Assembly: GCA_016234425.1 (NCBI GenBank)
Contig: JACRCA010000189.1
Coordinates: 1 to 5,439 of the forward strand
Source of the DNA: Deltaproteobacteria bacterium
Lineage (GTDB): Bacteria; Desulfobacterota; SM23-61
Direction of reading: 5' to 3'
DNA length: 5,439 nucleotides
Shown: positions 1 through 5,439 of the stretch, piece after piece
How the letters are laid out: each line of letters starts with the position of its first letter
Position numbering within the stretch: position 1 is the first letter of the stretch
Position numbers and translations under genes: made by a program
Notes under the pieces: model-generated
The model's input: only the letters and a program-made list of their open reading frames with translations
Database searches by the model: none
What the model was told of the DNA's origin: nothing

Positions 1-946
1 TCTCCCGAGTGCGTTCCGTCACGGAAACGAGCATGATATACATGATGCCTATCCCACCGACCAGCAGGGAAATAGAGGCAATGGCCCCTAAGAGAAGAGA
101 CATGACCCTGGCAGATTCCTCCGCTGTGGACATGGCTTCGGTCAGGTTGCGCACCGTAAAATCATTTTCCTGGTTGGGACGCAGCCGATGACGTTGCCGC
201 AAAATTTGAGTAATCTGTTCTTCCGCCTGCTTCATGGTATCAGGACCCGTGGCCTGAACGCTGATGGAACGCACCATTCCAGGAAATTGCTGCCCGAAAA
301 GAAGCCTCATTCCCGTCGTGAGGGGAACATAGACCACATCGTCCTGATCGTGGCCCCAGGTGGTCTGGCCTTTGACGGAAAGGACCCCTGCCACGGTAAA
401 AGGGAATTTTTTGATCCGCACGACCTGCCCTACCGGGTCTATTTCCCCAAATAGATTATCCACCACAGTTTGGCCCAAAAGACAGACCTTGGCGGCTCCA
501 TCCACGTCAGCCTGGGTCAAAGTCCGTCCTTTAGTGACCGGCCAATCCCGAATGAGCATGGCTTCGGGTGTGCTGGCATAACTGATCGTGGACCAATTCT
601 GATTTCCAAAGACGACCTGAGTGATTCCCTGGAGAACAGGGGCAGAATATTTTACGGCCGATAGCTCAGAGGCGATGGCCTTGGCATCTTCCGCGGTGAG
701 GGTGGGAACCGAACCACTACCCCAGCGGAATCCCCCACTGGTGGCGCTCCCAGAGAGCACAATCAGCAAGTTGGACCCCATGGAGGCAATCTGTTCTTGG
801 ATGCGAGCCTTGGCGCCAGAGCCAATGGCAATCATGGCAATCACCGCACCTACGCCGATGATGATCCCCAGCATGGTCAGGCCCGAGCGCATTTTGTTCC
901 GGCCCAGGGCTTTGAAAGCGATAGGCAAGGTCATGGGGAAATTCAT
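1..946 (-). CDS. MacB-type FtsX-like ABC transporter permease (3' end outside window)
   Basis: This is the inner-membrane permease subunit of a MacB-type ABC exporter. The family transmits ATP-driven movements to the periplasm to push substrates into an adaptor/TolC conduit. I translated 315 uninterrupted codons from the ATG at 946-944 to the window edge. A short cytoplasmic start ends in GRNKMRSGLTMLG (residues 15-27), typical of the family, and runs into TM1 (about 22-43). A large periplasmic region follows (about 45-280). TM2 (about 282-308) contains LVGGIGIMYIMLVSV and is followed by the conserved ERTRE at 311-315, where the sequence is cut. The missing part should be roughly 85-90 residues with TM3 and TM4. 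The start is supported by a Shine-Dalgarno GAGGA 6 nt upstream and by the ATGA overlap with the ATPase stop. Unlike E. coli MacB, the ATPase is a separate gene. The substrate cannot be told: macrolide, peptide, lipoprotein or siderophore exporters all share this architecture. Confidence 0.93.
   Translation of the reverse strand, partial: MNFPMTLPIAFKALGRNKMRSGLTMLGIIIGVGAVIAMIAIGSGAKARIQEQIASMGSNLLIVLSGSATSGGFRWGSGSVPTLTAEDAKAIASELSAVKYSAPVLQGITQVVFGNQNWSTISYASTPEAMLIRDWPVTKGRTLTQADVDGAAKVCLLGQTVVDNLFGEIDPVGQVVRIKKFPFTVAGVLSVKGQTTWGHDQDDVVYVPLTTGMRLLFGQQFPGMVRSISVQATGPDTMKQAEEQITQILRQRHRLRPNQENDFTVRNLTEAMSTAEESARVMSLLLGAIASISLLVGGIGIMYIMLVSVTERTRE
943..946 (-). other. ATGA stop/start overlap, ATPase to permease
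   Basis: The TGA stop of the ATPase (945-943) and the ATG start of the permease (946-944) share four bases. This arrangement usually allows terminating ribosomes to reinitiate and would keep the two transporter subunits in step. Reinitiation is inferred; the overlap is seen directly. Confidence 0.9.
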
Positions 947-1692
947 GGGGCTTCCTCATCTACCACCACGGGCATCTGGGTTAGATCTTGGGCCGCTTGC
1001 CGGGGCTGGAAAGATTCATCTTTTATGACTTTCCCATCCCGGACGACAACTTGGCGGCTGGCATAGCTGGCAATATCCCGTTCATGGGTCACCAGAATGA
1101 TGGTGATCCGTGACTCTTGGTTGAGCTTCTGAAAGATGTCCATAATCTCCAGGCTGGTACGGGTGTCTAAGTTTCCGGTGGGTTCGTCAGCCAGGATCAA
1201 CGAAGGGTTATTCACCAAGGCACGCGCGATGGCCACCCTTTGTTGCTGCCCGCCGGAGAGCTGGCTGGGGACATGATGTTCTCTTTCCTTAAGTCCAACG
1301 CTAACCAATGCTTCCATGGCTCGCTGCCGCCTCTCCCGGGATGAGGTGTTATTGTAAAAAAGGGGGAGCTCCACGTTTTCCAGGGCAGAAGTCCGGCCTA
1401 AGAGATTAAAAGTCTGGAAAACAAATCCGACCCTTTTATTTCGAATCCTGGCCAGATCGTCTCTGCTCAGGTTGGAGACATCCATTCGTTCAAAATAATA
1501 TTTGCCCTTTGTGGGACGGTCCAGGCAGCCGAGAATATTCATGAAGGTGGACTTTCCCGAACCTGAAGGTCCCATGACAGCCACAAACTCGCCGGCGTTA
1601 ATGGTCAGATCCACTCCTTGCAGAGCAGGGACCTGCACTTCTCCTAAGTAGTAGATCTTAACCAGATGCTCCACGCAGATCAGTTCAGACAT
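943..1692 (-). CDS. ABC transporter ATP-binding protein, MacB/LolD type
   Basis: This 249-residue cytoplasmic ATPase should power the FtsX-like permease encoded directly downstream. All nucleotide-binding motifs are intact: Walker A GPSGSGKST at 41-49, Q-loop Gln93 in VFQTFNLL, signature LSGGQQQR at 145-152, Walker B LILADEPTGNLD at 165-176 with catalytic Glu170, and H-loop His203 in LVTHE. The FQTFNLL and ENVELPL (105-111) segments are characteristic of the MacB/LolD/FtsE-like branch that pairs with FtsX-fold permeases. Length is close to the usual 225-235 residues, plus an unremarkable acidic tail (about 225-249). The start is ATG at 1692-1690. No good Shine-Dalgarno lies at normal spacing; the nearest, GGTGA at 1710-1706, is 13 nt away and inside an inverted-repeat arm. 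The stop overlaps the permease start by 4 bp. The motifs alone do not separate MacB-like from LolD-like function, but the MacA-type neighbour favours MacB. Confidence 0.95.
   Translation of the reverse strand: MSELICVEHLVKIYYLGEVQVPALQGVDLTINAGEFVAVMGPSGSGKSTFMNILGCLDRPTKGKYYFERMDVSNLSRDDLARIRNKRVGFVFQTFNLLGRTSALENVELPLFYNNTSSRERRQRAMEALVSVGLKEREHHVPSQLSGGQQQRVAIARALVNNPSLILADEPTGNLDTRTSLEIMDIFQKLNQESRITIILVTHERDIASYASRQVVVRDGKVIKDESFQPRQAAQDLTQMPVVVDEEAP
953..957 (-). promoter_or_regulatory. Shine-Dalgarno site of the MacB-type permease
   Basis: On the minus strand, GAGGA (part of ATGAGGAAG) sits 6 nt before the permease ATG, which is ideal spacing. It lies within the last codons of the ATPase gene. 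It decides the start: the next in-frame ATG, four codons on, has no such site at a suitable distance. Confidence 0.8.
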
Positions 1693-1699
1693 AAGATTT
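1693..1699 (+). repeat. Direct repeat AAGATTT, left copy
   Basis: AAGATTT directly adjoins the ATPase start codon and is repeated exactly at 1833-1839. The two copies bracket the inverted-repeat element, as a target-site duplication would. The left copy is separated from the arm by five bases (cgttt, 1700-1704), an asymmetry that weakens this reading. Confidence 0.45.
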
Positions 1700-1704
1700 C
1701 GTTT

Positions 1705-1834
1705 TTCACCGCAGAGAGCGCAGAGTTCACGGAGGTAAAAATAAACAAATGGTAAAGGGAAAATAAATTTTTAAAATTTTTAAAGTATGAACTGTGGTTT
1801 TTCTCTCTTTATTCTCTGCGTGCTCTGTGGTGAA
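1705..1834. repeat. Inverted-repeat element with A/T-rich core
   Basis: The left arm tcaccgcagagagcgcagag (1706-1725) and the right arm ctctgcgtgctctgtggtga (1814-1833) are reverse complements at 17 of 20 positions, extended by one more pair (1705/1834). About 88 bp of mostly A/T sequence separates them. Each arm is built from short recurring units (CGCAGAG/CACAGAG), and a further ctgtggt copy lies at 1792-1798. From memory, CACAGAG/CGCAGAG-rich inverted repeats occur between genes in many environmental bacterial genomes, so this may be one copy of a dispersed family; I cannot check copy number. No protein is encoded. In the transcript the arms could pair into a long hairpin just upstream of the ATPase start. 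Confidence 0.75.
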
Positions 1835-1839
1835 GATTT
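1833..1839 (+). repeat. Direct repeat AAGATTT, right copy
   Basis: This is the second exact copy of AAGATTT. It overlaps the last one or two bases of the right inverted arm and the final base of the adaptor stop codon (TAA, 1841-1839). Together with the copy at 1693-1699 it may mark a 7-bp target duplication; chance similarity in A/T-rich sequence remains possible. Confidence 0.45.
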
Positions 1840-3182
1840 TACCGGAATCCTCTCATACTAGGGGGCTGCGAGGGTCCAGCCCTATTATTCCCCCCGATGG
1901 TCTCCAAAATAATTTCTTGTCCTTCTTTGAGATTCCCCGATAGAACCTCTGTAAAACTCCCGTCCGATATGCCAGAAGTGATTTCAACTGGAATTGGCCT
2001 TCCCTGGGGAACTGGAGTCCATACCTTATAAACTGGGGCTGAGCCCCCCGGGGGTTTCAATTCAGGTTTTGGGGAGGGGCTTGCTTCTCTCCTGACGAAC
2101 TCCGGGCGGAAACGCAGAGCAGCGTTGGGAATCTTAAGAACGTTATCCTTGTGCGCCACCAAGATAGAGGCATTGGCTGTCATGCCCGGTTTCAGCTTGA
2201 GTTCCGGGTTTCTAACCCGGATGATCACATTGTAAGTGACCACGTTCTGGATGGTCAAAGGGGCGTTGCGGATTTCCGTTACTTTTCCTTTAAAAGTGAT
2301 CTGCGGGTAGGCATCCACAGTGAAAGTGGTTTCCTGACCGACCGCCACTTTCCCGATGTCCGCCTCGCTGACGTTTGTCTCCACCTGCATCTCAGTCAGA
2401 TCCTGAGCAATCGTAAAAAGCGTGGGAGCTTGCAGGCTGGCGGCTACCGTCTGGCCCACATCCACATTTCGGGAAATGACGATCCCGTTGACCGGGGCTG
2501 TGATCCTGGTATGGTCCAAGTTGACTTGGGCCAACTCCAATTCAGCCTCTGCCTGCTTAACCTGAGCGCGGGCTGATTCCAGGCGAGCTTTGGCTGAATC
2601 TAATTGCGCCTCGCTGGCTTTCTGCTGGGCCAGAGCGGCTTCCAGGAGGGCAGAGGCCGAATCATAGGCCGTCTGGGCAACGTCGCGGTCGCTAGCCGAG
2701 ATGAGATTCCGCCGAAATAGCTCGAGAGCTCGATCCAGGTTGCGCTTGGCATCTTCCAACGAGACTTTGGCTTTCAGCACATTGGCCTTGCTCGCTTCTA
2801 CGTTGGATCGGGTAGTAGCGATGTCGGCCTGGGCGTTCAAGACCGCGGCCTTGGTATTCTCCAATTTGGCTTTGGCCTGGGATACCTGAGCCTGGAAAAT
2901 AGCCGGGTCAATCTGGGCGATGAGCTGTCCTTTTTTCACTATGGAATTGTAATCCGCGTAGAGCTTCTGGATCGTTCCGGAAACCTGGGTGCCTACTAAG
3001 ACAGTGGTCACAGGGTTGACCGTGCCATTGGCCGTGACAAAGGTGGAAATGCTGCCGCGTTCCACCTTGGCTGCACGGTATCGGGGCTGGGATTCCTTGC
3101 CCCTGAAAAAGTAAGTCCAGCCAAAAGCAGCGGCGGCGATCAGAGCGATTAGGATTAACCAGAAAAAGAATTTTTTCTTCAC
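1839..3182 (-). CDS. MacA-type periplasmic adaptor (membrane fusion protein, HlyD family)
   Basis: This 447-residue adaptor should link an inner-membrane pump to an outer-membrane TolC-type channel. It begins with KKK and one hydrophobic helix (about 5-26) and has no lipobox cysteine, so it is probably an uncleaved membrane anchor as in MacA, not a lipoprotein as in AcrA. The first lipoyl half is at about 64-93 (GTQVSGTIQKLYADYN...GQLIAQIDP). A long Ala/Lys/Glu/Gln-rich coiled-coil hairpin spans about 95-222. The second lipoyl half is at about 223-247 (ITAPVNGIVISRNVDVGQTV). Beta-barrel and membrane-proximal domains follow, interrupted by a Pro-rich stretch at 368-383. The hairpin tip carries Arg151, Leu155 and Ser162, spaced as in the TolC-contacting R-L-S motif. 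The start is GTG at 3182-3180: an in-frame stop lies only six codons upstream (3200-3198) and the anchor begins right after. The start overlaps the RND stop (GTGA). It is longer than E. coli MacA (about 370 residues). Confidence 0.94.
   Translation of the reverse strand: MKKKFFFWLILIALIAAAAFGWTYFFRGKESQPRYRAAKVERGSISTFVTANGTVNPVTTVLVGTQVSGTIQKLYADYNSIVKKGQLIAQIDPAIFQAQVSQAKAKLENTKAAVLNAQADIATTRSNVEASKANVLKAKVSLEDAKRNLDRALELFRRNLISASDRDVAQTAYDSASALLEAALAQQKASEAQLDSAKARLESARAQVKQAEAELELAQVNLDHTRITAPVNGIVISRNVDVGQTVAASLQAPTLFTIAQDLTEMQVETNVSEADIGKVAVGQETTFTVDAYPQITFKGKVTEIRNAPLTIQNVVTYNVIIRVRNPELKLKPGMTANASILVAHKDNVLKIPNAALRFRPEFVRREASPSPKPELKPPGGSAPVYKVWTPVPQGRPIPVEITSGISDGSFTEVLSGNLKEGQEIILETIGGNNRAGPSQPPSMRGFR
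3179..3182 (-). other. GTGA stop/start overlap, RND permease to adaptor
   Basis: The TGA stop of the RND gene (3181-3179) and the GTG start of the adaptor (3182-3180) share four bases. No strong Shine-Dalgarno precedes the GTG at normal spacing (only a weak CGGA, plus a more distant GAAGAGA). Adaptor synthesis therefore probably depends on coupling to RND translation. The coupling is inferred. Confidence 0.85.
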
Positions 3183-5439
3183 GTCCGTTCGGTCTCTTCA
3201 GGGACGATAGTCCTTCTGAAGCGTTTTTCAAAAATCGTGTAAAGGGTGGGGATGAAAACTAGGGTCAAGAGCGTGGACACCGAGAGTCCACCGATAACGG
3301 CGATGGCCATGGGGGCATTCGATTCCGCGCCTTCGCCCAGCCCGATGGCCATGGGAATGAGGGCCAAAATAGTGCAGAGGGTGGTCATGAGGATGGGGCG
3401 AAGCCTCGTGCGACCGCCGAGAATCACGGCCTGCTCCAGCTCCATTCCCCGCCTGCGTAGTCGGTTGGTGTAGTCGACCAGAAGAATTCCATTACTGACT
3501 ACAATGCCAGCCATCATGATCACGCCCATGAAAGAGGTCACCGAGAGATTGGTCTCGGTCAGGAAGAGCGCCCAGAGGACTCCAATCATTCCCAAAGGCA
3601 CGGAGAACATGATGATAAAGGGATCCATCAGAGACTTGAACTGGGAAGCTAAAACCATGTAAACGAGCGCTACGGCCAGGATCAGGGCTCCCAGCAGAGA
3701 GATAAATGACTCCCGCTGGCTTTCGACAGCACCGCTCAAGTTGACCTTGAAATTAGGCGGCAGTTGAATTTTATCCAATTTGGCCTGGATTTCCGCAGCT
3801 ACGCTCCCCAAGTCCCGGCCGAAGGTATTTGCTGTCACGTGGATGATACGCTGCTGGTACTTCCGCTCGATCTGGATGGGCCCGGCTCCGCGCGAGATGG
3901 TCGCGATATTGTCCAAAGATATGGGCCGTCCGTGGGAGTTAAGGACAAAAATCTGGCTCAAGTCACTTAAAGAGCTGCGGTCGCTTTCCCGGGCGCGCAC
4001 GGTGATATTATATTGATTTCCAGTCTGCGGGTCGGAGAAGATGGAGGCTTGATAACCATTAATAAAGGTCTGAACTGATTTGGCTACCTGAGCCACACTC
4101 AATCCCATTAGGGCGGCCCGTTCCCTATCGATGACGATGTTCTGCTGTGGGTAATCAGGCTCCCGGCTGACTCGCACGTCTTTAGCCCCGGGGGTTGAAC
4201 GGATAATTGCAGCAACTTCCTCAGCCAGCTTCTCCGCCTTTTTGAGATCATAGCCCAGGATCTCCGCGTCGATGGGATTGTCGTAGCCAAAGGAGATGAG
4301 CCGGCTGACGATCCCCCCCGAGACAAAGAAAATCCGTACCCCGGGGAATTCCCGCAAAAGCTTCGGCCGGAGTTTGTCCATCAGGGCATCGGATGAAAGC
4401 ATTCGTTCCCCCGGGTCGATGAGCCTGGCCCGGATCCATCCCATATGAGGTCCGGTGTTTTGAGACCAGATCGCCGACACGGATCCTGAGGGGATGCCAA
4501 AATTGACCTGGACAGCCCTGGTCTCCTTGCCAATGGTTTCCTGGATGATCTTCTCCATCCTGGCCGCAACCTGGGCCGACTCCTCGAGGCGCGTGCCCAC
4601 CGGAAGCTGCACAATGAAGCGGAATTGGCTTTCATCCATAGAAGGGAAGAACTCGCTGCCGATGAAGAACCAGAGCGGCAGGCTGCCTAAGAAAGCCACG
4701 ACCACAACCAGGACAACGGTCTTGCGGTGGGCCAGAGCCCAATTCAAGAGGTTTTGGTAACCAGCGTCGATTCCTTCAAACCATCTCTTGAACTGCCATT
4801 TCAGCCGGTCCAATAGTGAGGGAGACGCAGGTAAGACATCTTCCATTTCAGGATGCAAGTACTTGCGGGAGAGCACCGGAATGACGGTGAGGGAAACGAA
4901 GTAGGAAGCGATCAGGGAAAAGGCTACTGTCAAGGCCAGGGGCGTGAAGAGGAGCTTGGCAATCCCGGTGATGAACACCACGGGCAGGAAAACGACGATT
5001 GTGGTGATTGTCGAGGCCAAGACAGCGAGGCCGACTTCGCCTGAACCCTGAATGGCAGCTTCGTAGGGAGACTTACCGGCGCTTCGGTGCCGGTAGATGT
5101 TCTCCAGCACCACGATGGCGTCATCCACCAGGCGGCCAACCCCCAAGGCCAGCCCCCCTAAGGTAAAGACATTCAAGCTGAGGTTGTTAAAGTACAGCAG
5201 AATGAGAGCGCAAACGATGGAGATGGGGATGGCGAGGGAAACGATCATCGTGCTGCGAATATTGCGCAGGAAGACGAGAATGACCAGCACAGCCAGGACC
5301 GCCCCCATGACCGCCTCGTGTTGTAGGGTCTTGACAGAGTTCCGGATGTAGGTGGACTGGTCGAAGAGCTCCAGAATCACCACGCCCGGAGGGAGCATCT
5401 TTTGAATCCTGGGAAGAGCCTTGCGGATATCGTCCACCA
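3179..5439 (-). CDS. RND-superfamily efflux permease, AcrB-like fold (5' end outside window)
   Basis: This is a proton-driven inner-membrane pump of the AcrB/MexB fold. The window holds the last 753 or so codons; aligning key motifs with AcrB suggests about 300 residues are missing, so the full protein would be near 1050, the normal size. Numbering from the GTG at 5437 (an internal codon, not a start): TM2 about 41-58, TM3 about 62-83, TM4 about 88-113 with the paired Asp105-Asp106 of GRLVDDAIVVLEN (AcrB D407/D408), TM5-TM6 about 136-190, TM7 about 239-259, then the second large periplasmic domain (about 261-575), TM8 from about 577 and the last helices to about 735. Arg678 and Thr685 in RLRPILMT match AcrB R971 and T978, but the AcrB K940 position is Ser648 (GIVVSNGILLVDY). 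The DD pair indicates the drug/hydrophobe (HAE-like) type, not the CzcA metal type. Substrate is unknown. The gene ends overlapping the adaptor gene. Confidence 0.95.
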   Translation of the reverse strand, partial: VDDIRKALPRIQKMLPPGVVILELFDQSTYIRNSVKTLQHEAVMGAVLAVLVILVFLRNIRSTMIVSLAIPISIVCALILLYFNNLSLNVFTLGGLALGVGRLVDDAIVVLENIYRHRSAGKSPYEAAIQGSGEVGLAVLASTITTIVVFLPVVFITGIAKLLFTPLALTVAFSLIASYFVSLTVIPVLSRKYLHPEMEDVLPASPSLLDRLKWQFKRWFEGIDAGYQNLLNWALAHRKTVVLVVVVAFLGSLPLWFFIGSEFFPSMDESQFRFIVQLPVGTRLEESAQVAARMEKIIQETIGKETRAVQVNFGIPSGSVSAIWSQNTGPHMGWIRARLIDPGERMLSSDALMDKLRPKLLREFPGVRIFFVSGGIVSRLISFGYDNPIDAEILGYDLKKAEKLAEEVAAIIRSTPGAKDVRVSREPDYPQQNIVIDRERAALMGLSVAQVAKSVQTFINGYQASIFSDPQTGNQYNITVRARESDRSSLSDLSQIFVLNSHGRPISLDNIATISRGAGPIQIERKYQQRIIHVTANTFGRDLGSVAAEIQAKLDKIQLPPNFKVNLSGAVESQRESFISLLGALILAVALVYMVLASQFKSLMDPFIIMFSVPLGMIGVLWALFLTETNLSVTSFMGVIMMAGIVVSNGILLVDYTNRLRRRGMELEQAVILGGRTRLRPILMTTLCTILALIPMAIGLGEGAESNAPMAIAVIGGLSVSTLLTLVFIPTLYTIFEKRFRRTIVPEETERT

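Larger units (their letters stand above)
1693..1838. other. Intergenic gap between adaptor and ATPase genes
   Basis: This 146-bp stretch is the only non-coding gap in the window; the other two junctions overlap. It holds an inverted-repeat element with a strongly A/T-rich centre (about 1738-1813) and a short direct repeat at each edge. I found no convincing sigma-70 promoter: A/T-rich hexamers exist, but no -35/-10 pair is close to consensus. There is no hairpin followed by a T-run in either direction, so no intrinsic terminator is supported and transcription probably reads through. Confidence 0.7.

Noticed and set aside
1..946. Frameshift or pseudogene in the MacB-type permease
   Set aside because: I translated all 315 codons by hand from 946 to 2 and found no stop or frame change. 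The gene is simply cut by the window edge.
621..1028. 135-residue plus-strand open frame
   Set aside because: It is antisense to the MacB-type permease and the ATPase end, with a translation of no recognisable family and no supporting start signal.
1760..1800. Internal promoter in the A/T-rich core for the ATPase gene
   Set aside because: A/T-rich hexamers are expected by composition. I found no -35/-10 pair with good spacing and match, so a promoter is not supported.
1706..1833. Inverted repeat as an intrinsic terminator
   Set aside because: The arms are about 88 bp apart and neither is followed by a T-run in its reading direction, so it does not fit rho-independent termination.
1706..1833. 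CRISPR-like array of CAGAG units
   Set aside because: The units are only about 7-10 bp, imperfect and in inverted orientation, with no regular spacers and no cas genes.
2151..2576. 141-residue plus-strand open frame
   Set aside because: It is antisense to the adaptor, whose protein motifs are unambiguous. The product is His/Asp/Gly-rich without family resemblance.
2908..3231. 107-residue minus-strand open frame across the RND/adaptor junction
   Set aside because: It overlaps the well-supported adaptor in another frame and resembles no family I recognise. Its sequence is a frame-shifted shadow.
5435..5437. GTG as start codon of the RND permease
   Set aside because: The reading frame is open to the window edge and about 300 N-terminal residues of the family (TM1 and the first periplasmic domain) would be missing. 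The GTG is an internal valine.

Overview
The window is part of one minus-strand operon that encodes cell-envelope efflux machinery. Read 5' to 3' along the transcript (from high to low coordinates), it holds: the C-terminal three quarters of an RND-superfamily inner-membrane permease (5439-3179); a complete MacA-type periplasmic adaptor, or membrane fusion protein (3182-1839); a 146-bp intergenic gap with an inverted-repeat element; a complete MacB/LolD-type ABC ATPase (1692-943); and the first 315 codons of a MacB-type FtsX-like permease that runs off the left edge (946-1). There is no plus-strand gene, RNA gene, CRISPR array or transposase that I can support.

The organism is a Gram-negative (diderm) bacterium, because RND pumps, adaptors with a TolC-docking hairpin tip and MacB permeases need a periplasm and outer membrane. 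The style of the proteins resembles environmental lineages such as Desulfobacterota (old Deltaproteobacteria), Nitrospirota or Acidobacteriota. That is an impression from memory, not a placement.

The proteins probably act as tripartite exporters. The RND permease is driven by the proton gradient and the ATPase/permease pair by ATP. The single adaptor between them carries the R-L-S hairpin-tip motif known to contact TolC-family channels. No outer-membrane channel gene is visible, so it lies outside the window. The RND/adaptor genes overlap by 4 bp (GTGA) and the ATPase/permease genes by 4 bp (ATGA), which suggests translational coupling.

The most unusual stretch is the adaptor-ATPase gap. It contains two imperfect 20-bp inverted arms of the CACCRCAGAG...CGCAGAG type around an A/T-rich core, flanked by a 7-bp direct repeat (AAGATTT). 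Removing one repeat copy and everything between would place the ATPase start 6 nt after the adaptor stop. This suggests that a small mobile or dispersed repeat inserted into a formerly tight operon. Otherwise the window is a recognisable efflux locus, and I see no strong evidence of a wholly new system.
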